Shown here: positions 46,701-55,500 of the stretch, in pieces
Numbering within the stretch: position 1 is the stretch's first letter
How the letters are laid out: every line of letters starts with the position of its first letter
Source of the DNA: Ricordea florida
Lineage: Eukaryota > Cnidaria > Anthozoa > Corallimorpharia > Ricordeidae
Assembly: GCA_949710005.1 (NCBI GenBank)
Contig: OX453275.1
Span: 12,676,151 to 12,740,150, forward strand
Length of the DNA stretch: 64,000 nt
Direction: 5' to 3'
Program-made: the position numbers and the translations under genes
The notes under the pieces: model-generated
Databases searched by the model: none
Seen by the model: only the letters and a program-made list of their open reading frames with translations
Told to the model about the DNA's origin: nothing

Positions 46701-47677
46701 CAGCGACACCAACAGCACCACCTGCAGCTACACCAACAGCACCAGCAGCAACACCACTGACAGCTACACCAACAGCACCAGCAGCAGCATCACTGACAGC
46801 TACACCAGCAGCAACACCAACAGCACCACGGGCAGCGACACCAACAGCACCAGCAGCAGCACCACTGACAGCTACATCAACAGCACCAGCAGCAGCACCA
46901 CTGACAGCTACATCAATAGCACCAGTAGCAATGCCAGCAGCACCACCAGCAGCAACATCAGTAGCAGCACCACTACCAGCAGCACCATGTGATGGTTCAC
47001 CATATAACCCTTCCCCATCTTTCCCATGTACACATACTAACAACCCACATGCACAATCTAACCTTTCTGTGCCATCTAACCCTTTTACACAATCTAACCT
47101 GTTTACACAAGCTTACCCTTCCTCGTCATCTAACCCGGCAACACTATCTAAACCTTCTGCACCATCTAACCCTTTCGCGCCATCTACACAAGATACGCTT
47201 TCCACATCAGCTAATTCTTCTACACAATCTAACTTTGATGCACAAAGTAAACATATACATTCCTCTGATGTGTCTGAACACCTGTATACAATACCAAAAC
47301 GCTCACGTTCATTTGTTTCTCCTGCTAACACTTCATCACAAGATCCCATTCCACTAGATTGTCCAGCCACTCTGTCTAACATGGTCCCATCTCAAGAGAA
47401 ACTCGTGGCTTATGTTGTAGATAGAGTGGTCAATGCCATTGGTGTTCCTCAGCCACAAAGGACAGTTCTACACGGGAACCCCATCCCAAAGGGTTCTATC
47501 TGCATGCTGGTCCATTATGCAGTGGATAATGTCCCAGTTCCAATTGTGCTGGGGGATGCCGATGAAAATGCAAATTTAAAAGCTGGACTTTTTTTTGCTT
47601 TTCCAATTCACAATCTATTTAACTACAGTTATAATCCCATCTCTAACACGGCGAGTGTATCTCCCTTTTCCGTGTAA
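40289..47677 (+). CDS. KDZ-element accessory protein, 519 aa, cysteine-cluster plus Ala/Pro/Thr-rich region
   Basis: Five exons: 40289-40310, 42581-42657, 42903-43055, 44779-44965, 46557-47677. All junctions are GT/AG and all phases agree, giving one open frame of 1560 nt. The start ATG (40289, A at -3) is 117 bp inside the left TIR. Residues 35-53 form a tight cluster (CNSCSKVCPVACKKCRHCG), probably zinc-binding. Residues 85-147 (RKHGWDVVVFYYHKHANGD ... NMALKVFDGF) look folded. Residues about 170-290 are low-complexity A/P/T repeats encoded by GCA/CCA/ACA codons, followed by a Ser/Asn/Pro-rich stretch and a conserved-looking C-terminus (KLVAYVVDRVVNAIGV, VPVPIVLGDADENANLKAG). I recognise no family. 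Position suggests a transposition helper, DNA-binding or regulatory role (inference). Exon 1 is the least certain part. Confidence 0.65.
40681..40840. repeat. Fold-back MITE in intron 1 of the accessory gene
   Basis: Arms of about 70 bp: TTATTGACCAAGC ... CAAGATGGCTGGATATTGGC pairs with GGCCAATATCCAGCCATCTTG ... GCTTGGTCAATAA; the tip arms are CGTGTTTATGGACC / GGTCCATAAACACG. The following 140 bp carry GCCCGCTCGGG-type repeats. No coding capacity. Confidence 0.75.
41404..41880. repeat. Fold-back repeat, family A, copy 2
   Basis: Shares with 1138-1440 the leader GGAAATACACCACTCATAAAA-like sequence and the terminal hairpin (CATTACAC ... GAAGATATGAATTTTATTTTC and its inverse CATTCATATCTT ... 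GTGTAAT). It lies in intron 1 of the accessory gene and carries the 23-bp repeats listed separately. Confidence 0.6.
41489..41557 (+). repeat. Three 23-bp repeats with CRE-like palindromes
   Basis: Units start at 41489, 41512 and 41535 (GTGAGTATATCAATGACGTC + ATA). The last two contain the perfect CREB/ATF site TGACGTCA; the first has one change. Confidence 0.75.
44386..44425 (+). repeat. Truncated tRNA-like SINE head
   Basis: GGCTTGGTAGCTCAAATGGC (A box) is joined directly to GGGTTCGATTCCTG (B box). The anticodon arm is deleted, so it is not a tRNA gene. Confidence 0.5.
45037..45126 (+). repeat. GAT microsatellite
   Basis: About 30 GAT units with a few interruptions, in intron 4 of the accessory gene. 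Confidence 0.9.
45543..46199. mobile_element. 657-bp MITE with TTAA target duplication
   Basis: The ends are GGTGATTCCTTAG and (inverse) GGTGATTCCTCAG, flanked by TTAA (45539-45542 and 46200-46203) as in piggyBac- or Kolobok-type elements. No transposase. It is nested in intron 4 of the accessory gene, just upstream of exon 5. Confidence 0.8.
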
Positions 47678-47944
47678 CTGTTGCAGACTTGCAGTTTATT
47701 TTTTAAAGGTCAAATTGTACATTTGGGATTCAAGACAAAGTGTTATAGATTCAAAAGTATATTTTGCACGTTTGCATTTGCTATAAACAAAAATTTTATC
47801 AAAGTACCATCTCTCTTTGTTAGAGCTGGCCGGTATAGTATAACTATAACAAATAGTGATGAGGTAAAGTCGCACTCGAGCCACAGCTGGAGCTTAACCC
47901 AGTTTCCGTATATATATTATATATACCTCCATCCTAGCATCAGC

Positions 47945-47990
47945 ACTGCACTGATGAGGCCCAGAAGGCCGAAACAGTACTGTCTGCAGT
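47945..47990 (+). ncRNA. Hammerhead ribozyme 1
   Basis: Stem I ACTGCA pairs with TGCAGT (47985-47990). The core is CTGATGAG, stem II GGCC-CAGAA-GGCC, then GAAA, and short stem III ACAG-TA-CTGT. Predicted cleavage after C 47984 (GTC|T). All conserved core bases are present. Confidence 0.9.
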
Positions 47991-48172
47991 TAGATATAGC
48001 TCTTTGGCTTTCATGCCCAAATTGAGCACTCCACTGGGATGAGTCATTGCCGCTAGCATTGCGCATGCTCGCTAGTTCTCTAGTTTGAGCACTCTGGCAT
48101 GACTTAAATGATACCACAAGTGTGATTTCGTTTGAGGTGGCTATATAGCCATACCTCCATCCTAGCATCAGC

Positions 48173-48218
48173 ACTGCACTGATGAGGCCCAGAAGGCCGA
48201 AACAGTACTGTCTGCAGT
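48173..48218 (+). ncRNA. Hammerhead ribozyme 2
   Basis: Same sequence as the first copy, 228 bp downstream; predicted cleavage after C 48212. Cleavage at two neighbouring sites would release a 228-nt monomer. Confidence 0.9.
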
Positions 48219-48400
48219 TAGATATAACTCTTTGGCTTTCATGCCCAAATTGAGCACTCTACTGGGATGAGTCATTGCCGCTAGCATTGCGCATGCTCGC
48301 TAGTTCTCTAGTTTGAGCACTCTAGCATGACTTTAATGATACCACAAGTGTGATTTCGTTTGAGGTGGCTATATAGCCATACCTCCATCTTAGCATCAGC

Positions 48401-48446
48401 ACTGCACTGATGAGGCCCAGAAGGCCGAAACAGTACTGTCTGCAGT
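48401..48446 (+). ncRNA. Hammerhead ribozyme 3
   Basis: Third copy, core intact; predicted cleavage after C 48440. The unit ends just after it in an AT repeat. Confidence 0.9.
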
Positions 48447-48599
48447 TAGTTATATATATATATATATATAAAAAACGGTTATAAAATGCCTCAAGCCAAC
48501 AAAGAATGCCACTGCGTCAGGAGGATCAATGCAGATTCACAGTCCAAGCCTCACCACAAAAATGAATTTAAAAACGTTAGATAAAGCAAGGACGGACAA

Positions 48600-48675
48600 C
48601 TTCTGACGATAAAAAAGTTAAAAAGTTAAAAATTTAATAGAAAAAACGTTTCGGTCTTAGACCTTCGTCAGTTAC
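48600..48675 (-). ncRNA. Second hammerhead-like motif, minus strand
   Basis: The minus strand reads CTGACGA, stem II AGGTC-TAA-GACC, GAAAC, a long T-rich loop, then CGTC (GTC at 48605-48607). Core bases fit a hammerhead with a 3-bp stem III. No good stem I was found, so activity is doubtful. (AT)n runs flank it to about 48738. Confidence 0.5.
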
Positions 48676-48694
48676 CTATATATATATATATAGT

Positions 48695-48727
<33 letters not shown>

Positions 48728-49932
48728 TATATATATATTTGTTTTCTTGTATTTAAAGACTATTTTTCGATTTTTTCAATATCATGAATGGAATGAGAAG
48801 GTGATGGGGAAGATGAATATTACAACAGAGCGTCATAGTGATTTAAGTTTCCCCAATTTATAGTTAATAATGTTTAATCAACAATAGGAACAGGTTTTCA
48901 CTTTTATTGAAATACATTGTTTTGGTAACGATCCAAGTAGCTTTTAGCATAATACAAAATATTAAATAGAATTTCAGTATGTAAAAGGTATCCTTCACAT
49001 GTTTCCTAAACGTTGGACTTTTTTTGTAACTAGATTGCGAGCAGTTGTGATCTGTTAAATAACGACACTTCCTTTCTTTGTACTACCCAATAACTGCGTT
49101 TTTTTACTACGAAGTAGTGGTACAGCTTGATAATAACACTAAAACTATTGAACTTTCATGCCATACATTTCTTCTTTCTACAAGATCAAGTTGTTTTGAA
49201 GTTTTGTATGCAAAATATGTTGCTTATGGGAAAATGTAATCAATGTGATTATTTATTTTATTTATTTTTTTATTTCACCACACATTATTTACAAAGAAAA
49301 AATAATAAATCTAATTACGTTACAATAATACGGAGATTGAAAAGACACTAAGGAAAGAGAAAATGTCTAATACGTACAAATAGCGGAGAAAATAAAGTTG
49401 ACTTTGTAGTTAAATAAGATTGTGGCGAGGAAATCTCGAAGAAGCTTTGAGGTTTATTTGTGAGCTCGAGATTTCCTCCCGTAGAAATTGAAATTTAATA
49501 TAATTGTTGCATAGATAGGCTATGTTGAAGTAGAAATATAAGGAAGAAAAGAAAAATGTGAAGGAAATAAATATGGAAACTCTGATTTAAACTCGTTTTG
49601 CCTGTCTCTTAGAAAAGATTTCATGAGTCGTTTGCAGGTAGAAGCACCTGTTGCTGCTTTAATGTGATGAGTAGTAAATAAAAGTGGGTATAATACTTTA
49701 ATAAAAGATATTCACGTAAACATTAGTCTGTTTTAAATATCCATCCCAAGAATGGACCACTCTGTGAAATAAGCCAAGTTATGATCCAGTTTATTCAAAG
49801 TTGTACACCAAATAAATAAGAAAGCAAGGTTTCCAGATACTGTTTCATCAGATGGAGTCTTTTTGTTTATGTTGTTTTTTTACGGGAAGTGAGTAAATTT
49901 TGCTACCAATAAATTGCACGTAGCAGATTTCA

Positions 49933-50900
49933 GTTGGGTCATCCAGGTCTGTTGGGTCATCCAAGTCAGTTAGGTCATTCAAGTCAGTAGGATCATTGAA
50001 GTCAGTAGGAACATCTAAGTCAGTTGGGTCATCCAAGTCGGTTGGATCATCCAAGTCAGTTGGATCATCCCAGTCAGTTGGGTCATCCAAGTCAGTTTGG
50101 TCTTCCCAGTCAGTTGGGTCATTCAAGTCAGTTGGATCATTGAAGTCAGTAGGATCATCCAAGTCAATTGGGCCATTGAAGTCATTTTGGTCGTCCAAGT
50201 CAGTTGCGTCATCCAAGTCAGTTGGATCGTGCAAGTCAGTTGGGTCATTCAAGTCAATTGGATCATCCAAATCAGTAGGATCACCCAAGTCTGCTGGGTC
50301 ATCCAAGACAGCTGGGGCGTCCAAGTCAGTTGGTTCATCAAAGTCAGTTGAATCACCAAGTCAGTTGTGCCATTCAAGTCTTATCGGGTCATCTCACTCA
50401 GTTGGATCATTCAAGGCAGTTGAGTCATTTAAGTCAGGTGGGTCATCTTGTTCAGTCGGGTCATCCAAGTATCTTGGGTTATCCAAGTCAGTTGAGCGAT
50501 TCAAGTCAGTTAATGCAAGTCATCTGGATCACTGAAGTAATTTGGGTAATCTAAGTCAGCTGGGTCGCACGAGTTAATTGGGTCATACAAGTCATCTCCG
50601 TCATACAAGTCAGTTGGGTCACCCAATTCAGTTGTGTCATTCTGGTCATCTCACTTAGTAGAGTCATTTGAGTCATCATATTGGTTAGTCAGGTGATTCC
50701 AATCATGGGTCATCTAAACCAATTGGGTCATTCAAATCAGTTGGGTCATCCAATCCAATCCGAATCAGTTGGATCGCCTGAGTCAGTTGGATTATCTGAG
50801 TCGGTTCAGTCATCTGAATCAGCTCGATCGCCTGAGTCAGTTGGGTCATCTAAGTTAGGTGGATCATCTGAGTCAGTTGGGTTGTGGTCTTGTGACCTTT
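49933..50900. repeat. 18-bp minisatellite
   Basis: More than 40 imperfect copies of a unit like AAGTCAGTTGGGTCATCC. Because 18 is a multiple of 3 and most frames lack stops, both strands show long repetitive frames (KSVGSS on plus, DPTDLD on minus). These are treated as by-products, not genes. The right third is more diverged. Confidence 0.85.
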
Positions 50901-52600
50901 GGTTTTGACCCTCGCCCTTGAAACTTGGTGACCGTATTTTGCCGTCGACTGAACTTAGGTCAGGAGGTAAAAAGGTCAACGGTCAAAACTTAAGGTCGTT
51001 ACACATATTTTTCCTCCTTCCGACCTTACGTTTTGACCTTTAACCGTGTCGCAAAAGTGTGTTTGAATCTTTTACGCTATTAACCTTGTGTCAAAGTTTC
51101 AAAGGCAGCAGTTAAAACCTAAGGTCAAAAGAGCCAAAAATACGTTTTGTCTGGGTAGATTACCACCTGTGACCCTTACTTTAAACCTGTGACCTTGAAA
51201 CTTGGTGATCGTATTGTCCTCGACGAGTGAACTTAGGCCTGGAGGTAAATAGGTCAGAGGTCAAAAGCAAAGGTCATTGCGCATATTTTTCTTTCTCATG
51301 ACCTTTGGTTGCAACCTTTCACATTGTCGCTAAAGTATGTTAGGCTTCTTTATGCTGTTAAGACCCCGTCAAATTTTCATGGTCATTGGTTAAAATCTAA
51401 GGTCAGGAGAGTCAAAAGTAAGTTTTTTTATGGGAAAAATAAAAGACGTTTTGAGTCCTTGTGACCTTTGCTTTTGACCGTTGACCTTGAAACTTGGTGA
51501 CCGAATAGTCGTTCACGTGTTAAGTTAGGTCAGCGGGGTAGAAAGGTCAAAGGTCTAAAGCCTTGGACGTGGCACATTTTTTCTTTCTTATGACCTTTAG
51601 TTTTGACCTTTGACCTTGTTACTAAAGTATGTTAAACTTCTTTATGCTGGTAAGATCTCGTCTAATTTTCATGGTCATTGATTAAAATCCAAGGTCAGGA
51701 GAGTCAAAAGTAATTTTTTCTGGGACAGAATGCCTCTTCACAAATTGGAAGTTGGATCCTTGTCATCAGAGAGGATGAGGAGAAACAACGGGCCAGATTA
51801 GCACTTGTGACCTTTGCTTTTAACCTGTCACCTCGAAACTTGGTGACCGCATAGTCCATGACGGGTTGACTTAGGTCAGGCGGTGAAAAGGTCAAAGGTC
51901 AAAAGCTAAGGTGGGGGCGCTTATTTTTCTATTTTCTGACCGTTAGTTATGACCTTTGACCTTTTAGCTAAAGTATATACGGCTTCTTTACGTAGTTAAT
52001 ATCTCTTCCAATTTCCATGGTCAGTGACAAAAATCCCAGGCCAGGAGAGTCAAAAGTATTTTTTTATGAGGAAAAAATACGACATTTTAGTCCTTGTGAC
52101 CTTTGTTTTTGACAGTTCACCTTGAAACTTGGTGACCGGACATGAAATAAAAGCAAGGCTGGTATGGCGTATAAGAATTAATGCGACAGAGACGTGTATG
52201 AAAGAGACCAAACCGAGAGGCTCGGTTTGGTCTCTATCATGTCGACTCTGTCGCAGTATCAGCCTTGTTGTTATTTCATGTCTTTCATTGTTTACATCCA
52301 GCAGCATTTTCTCCACGGTCCTTTGCTTTTTGTGAACATGTCCTTAGAGAGGATGGTGAGAAAGAACGGGTCAGATTAGCATTTGTGACCTTTGATTTCG
52401 ACCTGTGACCTTGAAACTTGGTGATCATCTTGTCCTCAATGAGTGAAGCAAAGGTTGTGGCGCATATTTTTCTTCTCTTTACCTTTTGTTTTGACCCTTC
52501 ACCTTGTCGCAAAAGAATGTTAGGATCGTCTTTGCCTTTAACATTGTGTCCAAGTTGCGAGATCAGCCGTTCAAACTTAAGGTCAGAAGAGTAAAAAAAT
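50885..52600 (+). repeat. ~300-bp tandem array rich in nuclear-receptor half-sites
   Basis: Six diverged units start near 50890, 51169, 51458, 51803, 52094 and 52382 with TTGTGACCTTTG ... CCTTGAAACTTGGTGA. Each holds TGACCT/AGGTCA half-sites. Perfect DR1 arrangements include AGGTCAAAGGTCA near 51890 and TGACCTTTGACCT near 51606. No open frame of note. Confidence 0.8.
52138..52283. mobile_element. Palindromic MITE nested in the array
   Basis: GACATGAAATAA at the left pairs with TTATTTCATGTC at the right. Inner arms are GCGACAGAG/CTCTGTCGC and AGAGACCAAACCGAG/CTCGGTTTGGTCTCT. It interrupts the fifth array unit. Confidence 0.75.
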
Positions 52601-53705
52601 GTGTGTTGTTGATCTGGGTTTATAGAATGCCTCTTCACCACCTATTTTACCTTCATTTGGGATAAAAGTGGGCTTCTGGAGAGTTACGTTATTTGAAATT
52701 AGACTGAAATGGTATTTTCTTGTCATATTTCCAAAATCGACGGTTCCGTAAAATTATCCCACTTTTCTTAAATTTAGACTGTCTGTTCCATGAAATTTCA
52801 ATTAAGCTCAGTAAGGATAACTTGAAGTAATTTTCAAGAGCAAAATCACCCACACGTTATCAGGTCATCGGTAATGCGAGTCATTTTGCTCGTCTTAGAA
52901 TGTGTCGAATAGATGAATTTTTATACAAGAGGTACATGCGTTGATAGATCTGAAGAGTTAACAGTCGGGTCTAACAAATTCTTTTAACGTAGAGAAGACG
53001 TCAAAATATGGCAAGAACAAAGAAGTACGCCAATGAAACTCAGGCGAGTAGCGTGATTGATTCTTGCCGCATGCGGTCCACACGGTCCAGTAAAAACAAA
53101 AAGAATGAATTTCTCTTAAACCTTAAAGGCAGAGAGATTATCCAAAGTGAGCTTCATACCAAGTGCTTTGACAAACGTTGTAAACTGTAAAGAACTTCTT
53201 AAAATAAAGAAGTTCTAAATTAACATACTGAATCCCAAAGAAGTTTTGAAACAGCTTTCTGAAAGTAACCTTTATTCCACCAGCAAACAACTACTTCGAA
53301 AAAATCGACCGCATGATTTTGTTCATTGTTGACTATTCCTGCATTTTATCAGAGACAAACGTCTGGAAAAATTTCATCAGTTTTGTCTCACAACAAACAT
53401 TCTAGCTTATTAGCTCATAAAAGGACCTATATCCCCATTGATCTGTCCCAAGAACGTTTGTTTGTTTTTGTCTTTGACGAAGCAAATTTTCTGAAAAATA
53501 ACTTCGTCCTGCCACAGTGACGTCATTCGTGCCTCTGTACTATAATCACCCACTTCAGAAGACCAATCAGAAGCGAGTTTTTTACTCTTCATTGCACGGA
53601 AAGTCTTGAATACCTGGAAAGCTGAATAGACTATTACAAATCCTTACAGAGTACCTAGTACCTTACGGTATTGTGTTTAAGGCGGACGAGCAGCCCCCAC
53701 CCTCC

Positions 53706-53716
53706 CCCCCCCCCCA
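53706..53716 (+). repeat. Poly-C tract
   Basis: C run in the otherwise featureless interval 52650-54320 of the KDZ element; a small open frame at 53008-53190 has no support. Confidence 0.6.
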
Positions 53717-54323
53717 CCCCAATAGGGTAAGTGCAATGGCTGTCGGATATAACATCTAATCCCATCCATGGCGGAGAAGTGCAATGCCAGAGGGACGGGT
53801 CCACACATAAACAGGGGGACACCGGTCAACTTCGCTGGGAAATCGAATTCCACCCCTTAAAAAAATCTCCAAATATTGTGTCATAAAGGCATACAAAACG
53901 GAAACAACAGACCACCGCACAGCAGACCAACAAAGGACACCAAGCGCAAGCGATCTTACGAAAGGGATACAAACAAAAACACTATGAATAGTGCCTACAA
54001 TGTATACAACCGTCGAAGGCGACAAAGAAAGCCAAAATCAACACATAAACAAAAACAATAACACTACAAGTGTTGACGAGCAAAGAAAGAAACAACCCAG
54101 TTGCTTCCCATGAAAGTCAAACACCACACTTAACAAAGCTGCATGGAGTCAGATGATTGTCGATGGGATAGAGCATGCCAGCCCGGAAGCTTTGGTTGAT
54201 TGGCATCACCAACAATGTACGTCGCCCGGGAGTAGGCTGTGCAAGAAAACCAAGGGACGTGTTGGAAGTGAATTTTAGAACAGGAGTGGAACTTGCTTGG
54301 AACTTCCTTGCACAGGTTTCCAC

Positions 54324-55392
54324 TTAAAAGGTAATAAAGGAAAGATTGGCGTAGGTGTCATTCTGCAAACCTAGCACGGTCTGGCTGGCATGCACAAATT
54401 GGTCTAAGCTGTCACGCTGTCCCAATAACACTTCGGCACCATGGAGGCCATGTTGATGAGTATCCACCAAGGCAATAGAGCATTTCCCGATGGGCATAAA
54501 GAGGACGGTCTTCTCGTTGGCTATTAGCAAGGCAGCATGACCGTGGTTACCCGTACACAGCTTTCGCAACTGGAACAACAGAGTTGTGGGCGCATGTTGA
54601 TCAAAAACGCGTACCGGCAAAGGGAGGTCAACAGAAGCACTAACACTTTGCTCAACAATGGTAGCAGCCTCTGCTGCTGACAGGAAACGCTGTGGCAAGC
54701 TTTGGCGGCAACTGTCGTAGAACCGGTTACCAATTCTGATCGCAGTACACATAAGCACACCCACAGTGGAGATAGCAGACGCACTGGTTGCAGGTCAAGG
54801 CGCTGATGGTGTACTTCATGAGCAAAGATGAGCGCAATGACACTGCAAGCATAGCTACCATTACGGCCGTTAAGTGTCGATTGACTAATCTCTAGAGGAA
54901 ATTTCCATGCCATCAGGTTGCTATGCGGCAGATTTTCCCCAGTGACTTCAAGATCCTCCCCTGTGGTGGGCTGGTCGATGTCTACACGTTCGTCATCAGA
55001 CATTGCACCAGTATCAACATCGTCCTCGACAGCATCATCGTTTTCCTCTTCGTTGTCACCATCTTGGATTTCAAGGGAATCCTCAAAGCTGCTGCCTGAC
55101 AGAGCGGTTTTGAATGAGGTCGTTGCACTGACCAGTTGAGCTTTACAGAAAGCGATCCCCTTTTTGACGCATGCCAACTTGCCTTCAATTACGACTGCGT
55201 CCTGGGACTCAGTTGTATACCTGGCCATCTCCACCTAAACGTAAAAGAGTGAAAAGATATTTATTAGCCAAAATGATTTCCAATTAGAGACAAGTTTTAA
55301 AAGGTTTTGCAATTCTTAGCATACATTTTCTGACTGCACAGGCTCTTCACCAGTCTCGAGCGGCATCTCAACGTCCAATTCACAGGGAGGAT
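54324..55392 (-). pseudogene. Cysteine-peptidase-like exon block of the KDZ element, frameshifted
   Basis: Two exons: 55325-55392 (DPPCELDVEMPLETGEEP) and 54324-55234, joined in phase 0. After an acidic linker (EDDVDTGAMSDDERVDID) a globular domain starts NGRNGSYACSVIALIFAHE, with a candidate nucleophile Cys (codon 54845-54847). It continues in the -1/+1 frame with IRIGNRFYDSC and ends with IALVDTHQHGLHGAEVL (candidate Asp and His, codons at 54456-54464). The C...D-x-H order resembles papain-fold deubiquitinase-like peptidases (OTU or herpesvirus-tegument C76 type); this is inference. The two halves are in different frames; the shift lies near 54750-54765. The first exon's acceptor is in phase with transposase exon 14, so it could be an alternative C-terminus replacing exon 15. 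No separate start codon is convincing. Confidence 0.55.
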
Positions 55393-55440
55393 CTTCAAAA
55401 AATGAAGAAAAAAAAAACAGAAACAGTTGAAAATATACAT

Positions 55441-55446
55441 TTTATT
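55441..55446 (-). terminator. Polyadenylation signal of the transposase gene
   Basis: AATAAA on the minus strand, 55 bp after the transposase stop codon and before the acceptor of the peptidase-like exon. Confidence 0.6.
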
Positions 55447-55500
55447 TGAAGACAAGGCGACTCAACAAGAATGGAAAACATTGAATTCATTTGATTCAAA

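Larger units (their letters stand above)
47925..48450 (+). mobile_element. Retrozyme-like array: 2.3 units of 228 bp
   Basis: Units begin ACCTCCATC at 47925, 48153 and 48381, nearly identical, each with one type I hammerhead ribozyme. Tandem units of this size with self-cleaving ends are the hallmark of animal retrozymes, non-autonomous retroelements that yield small circular RNAs. It lies 250 bp beyond the stop of the accessory gene, same strand. An (AT)n run follows. Confidence 0.85.

Noticed and set aside
46444-47043. 199-codon minus-strand frame rich in Ala/Val/Gly
   Set aside because: Antisense shadow of the A/P/T repeat in the accessory gene's last exon. No splice logic, and the sense frame is the one continuous with upstream exons.
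49848-50535. Long frames on both strands (Asp/Pro-rich and Ser/Lys-rich)
   Set aside because: Produced by the 18-bp minisatellite, whose unit is a multiple of 3; no start context or flanking exons.
53756-54025. 89-codon minus-strand frame downstream of the peptidase block
   Set aside because: No motif and no splice connection found.
54324-54764. Independent small gene starting at Met 54764
   Set aside because: The Met has no domain start behind it; the sequence continues the domain begun in the other frame at NGRNGSYACS, so a frameshift is the simpler reading.
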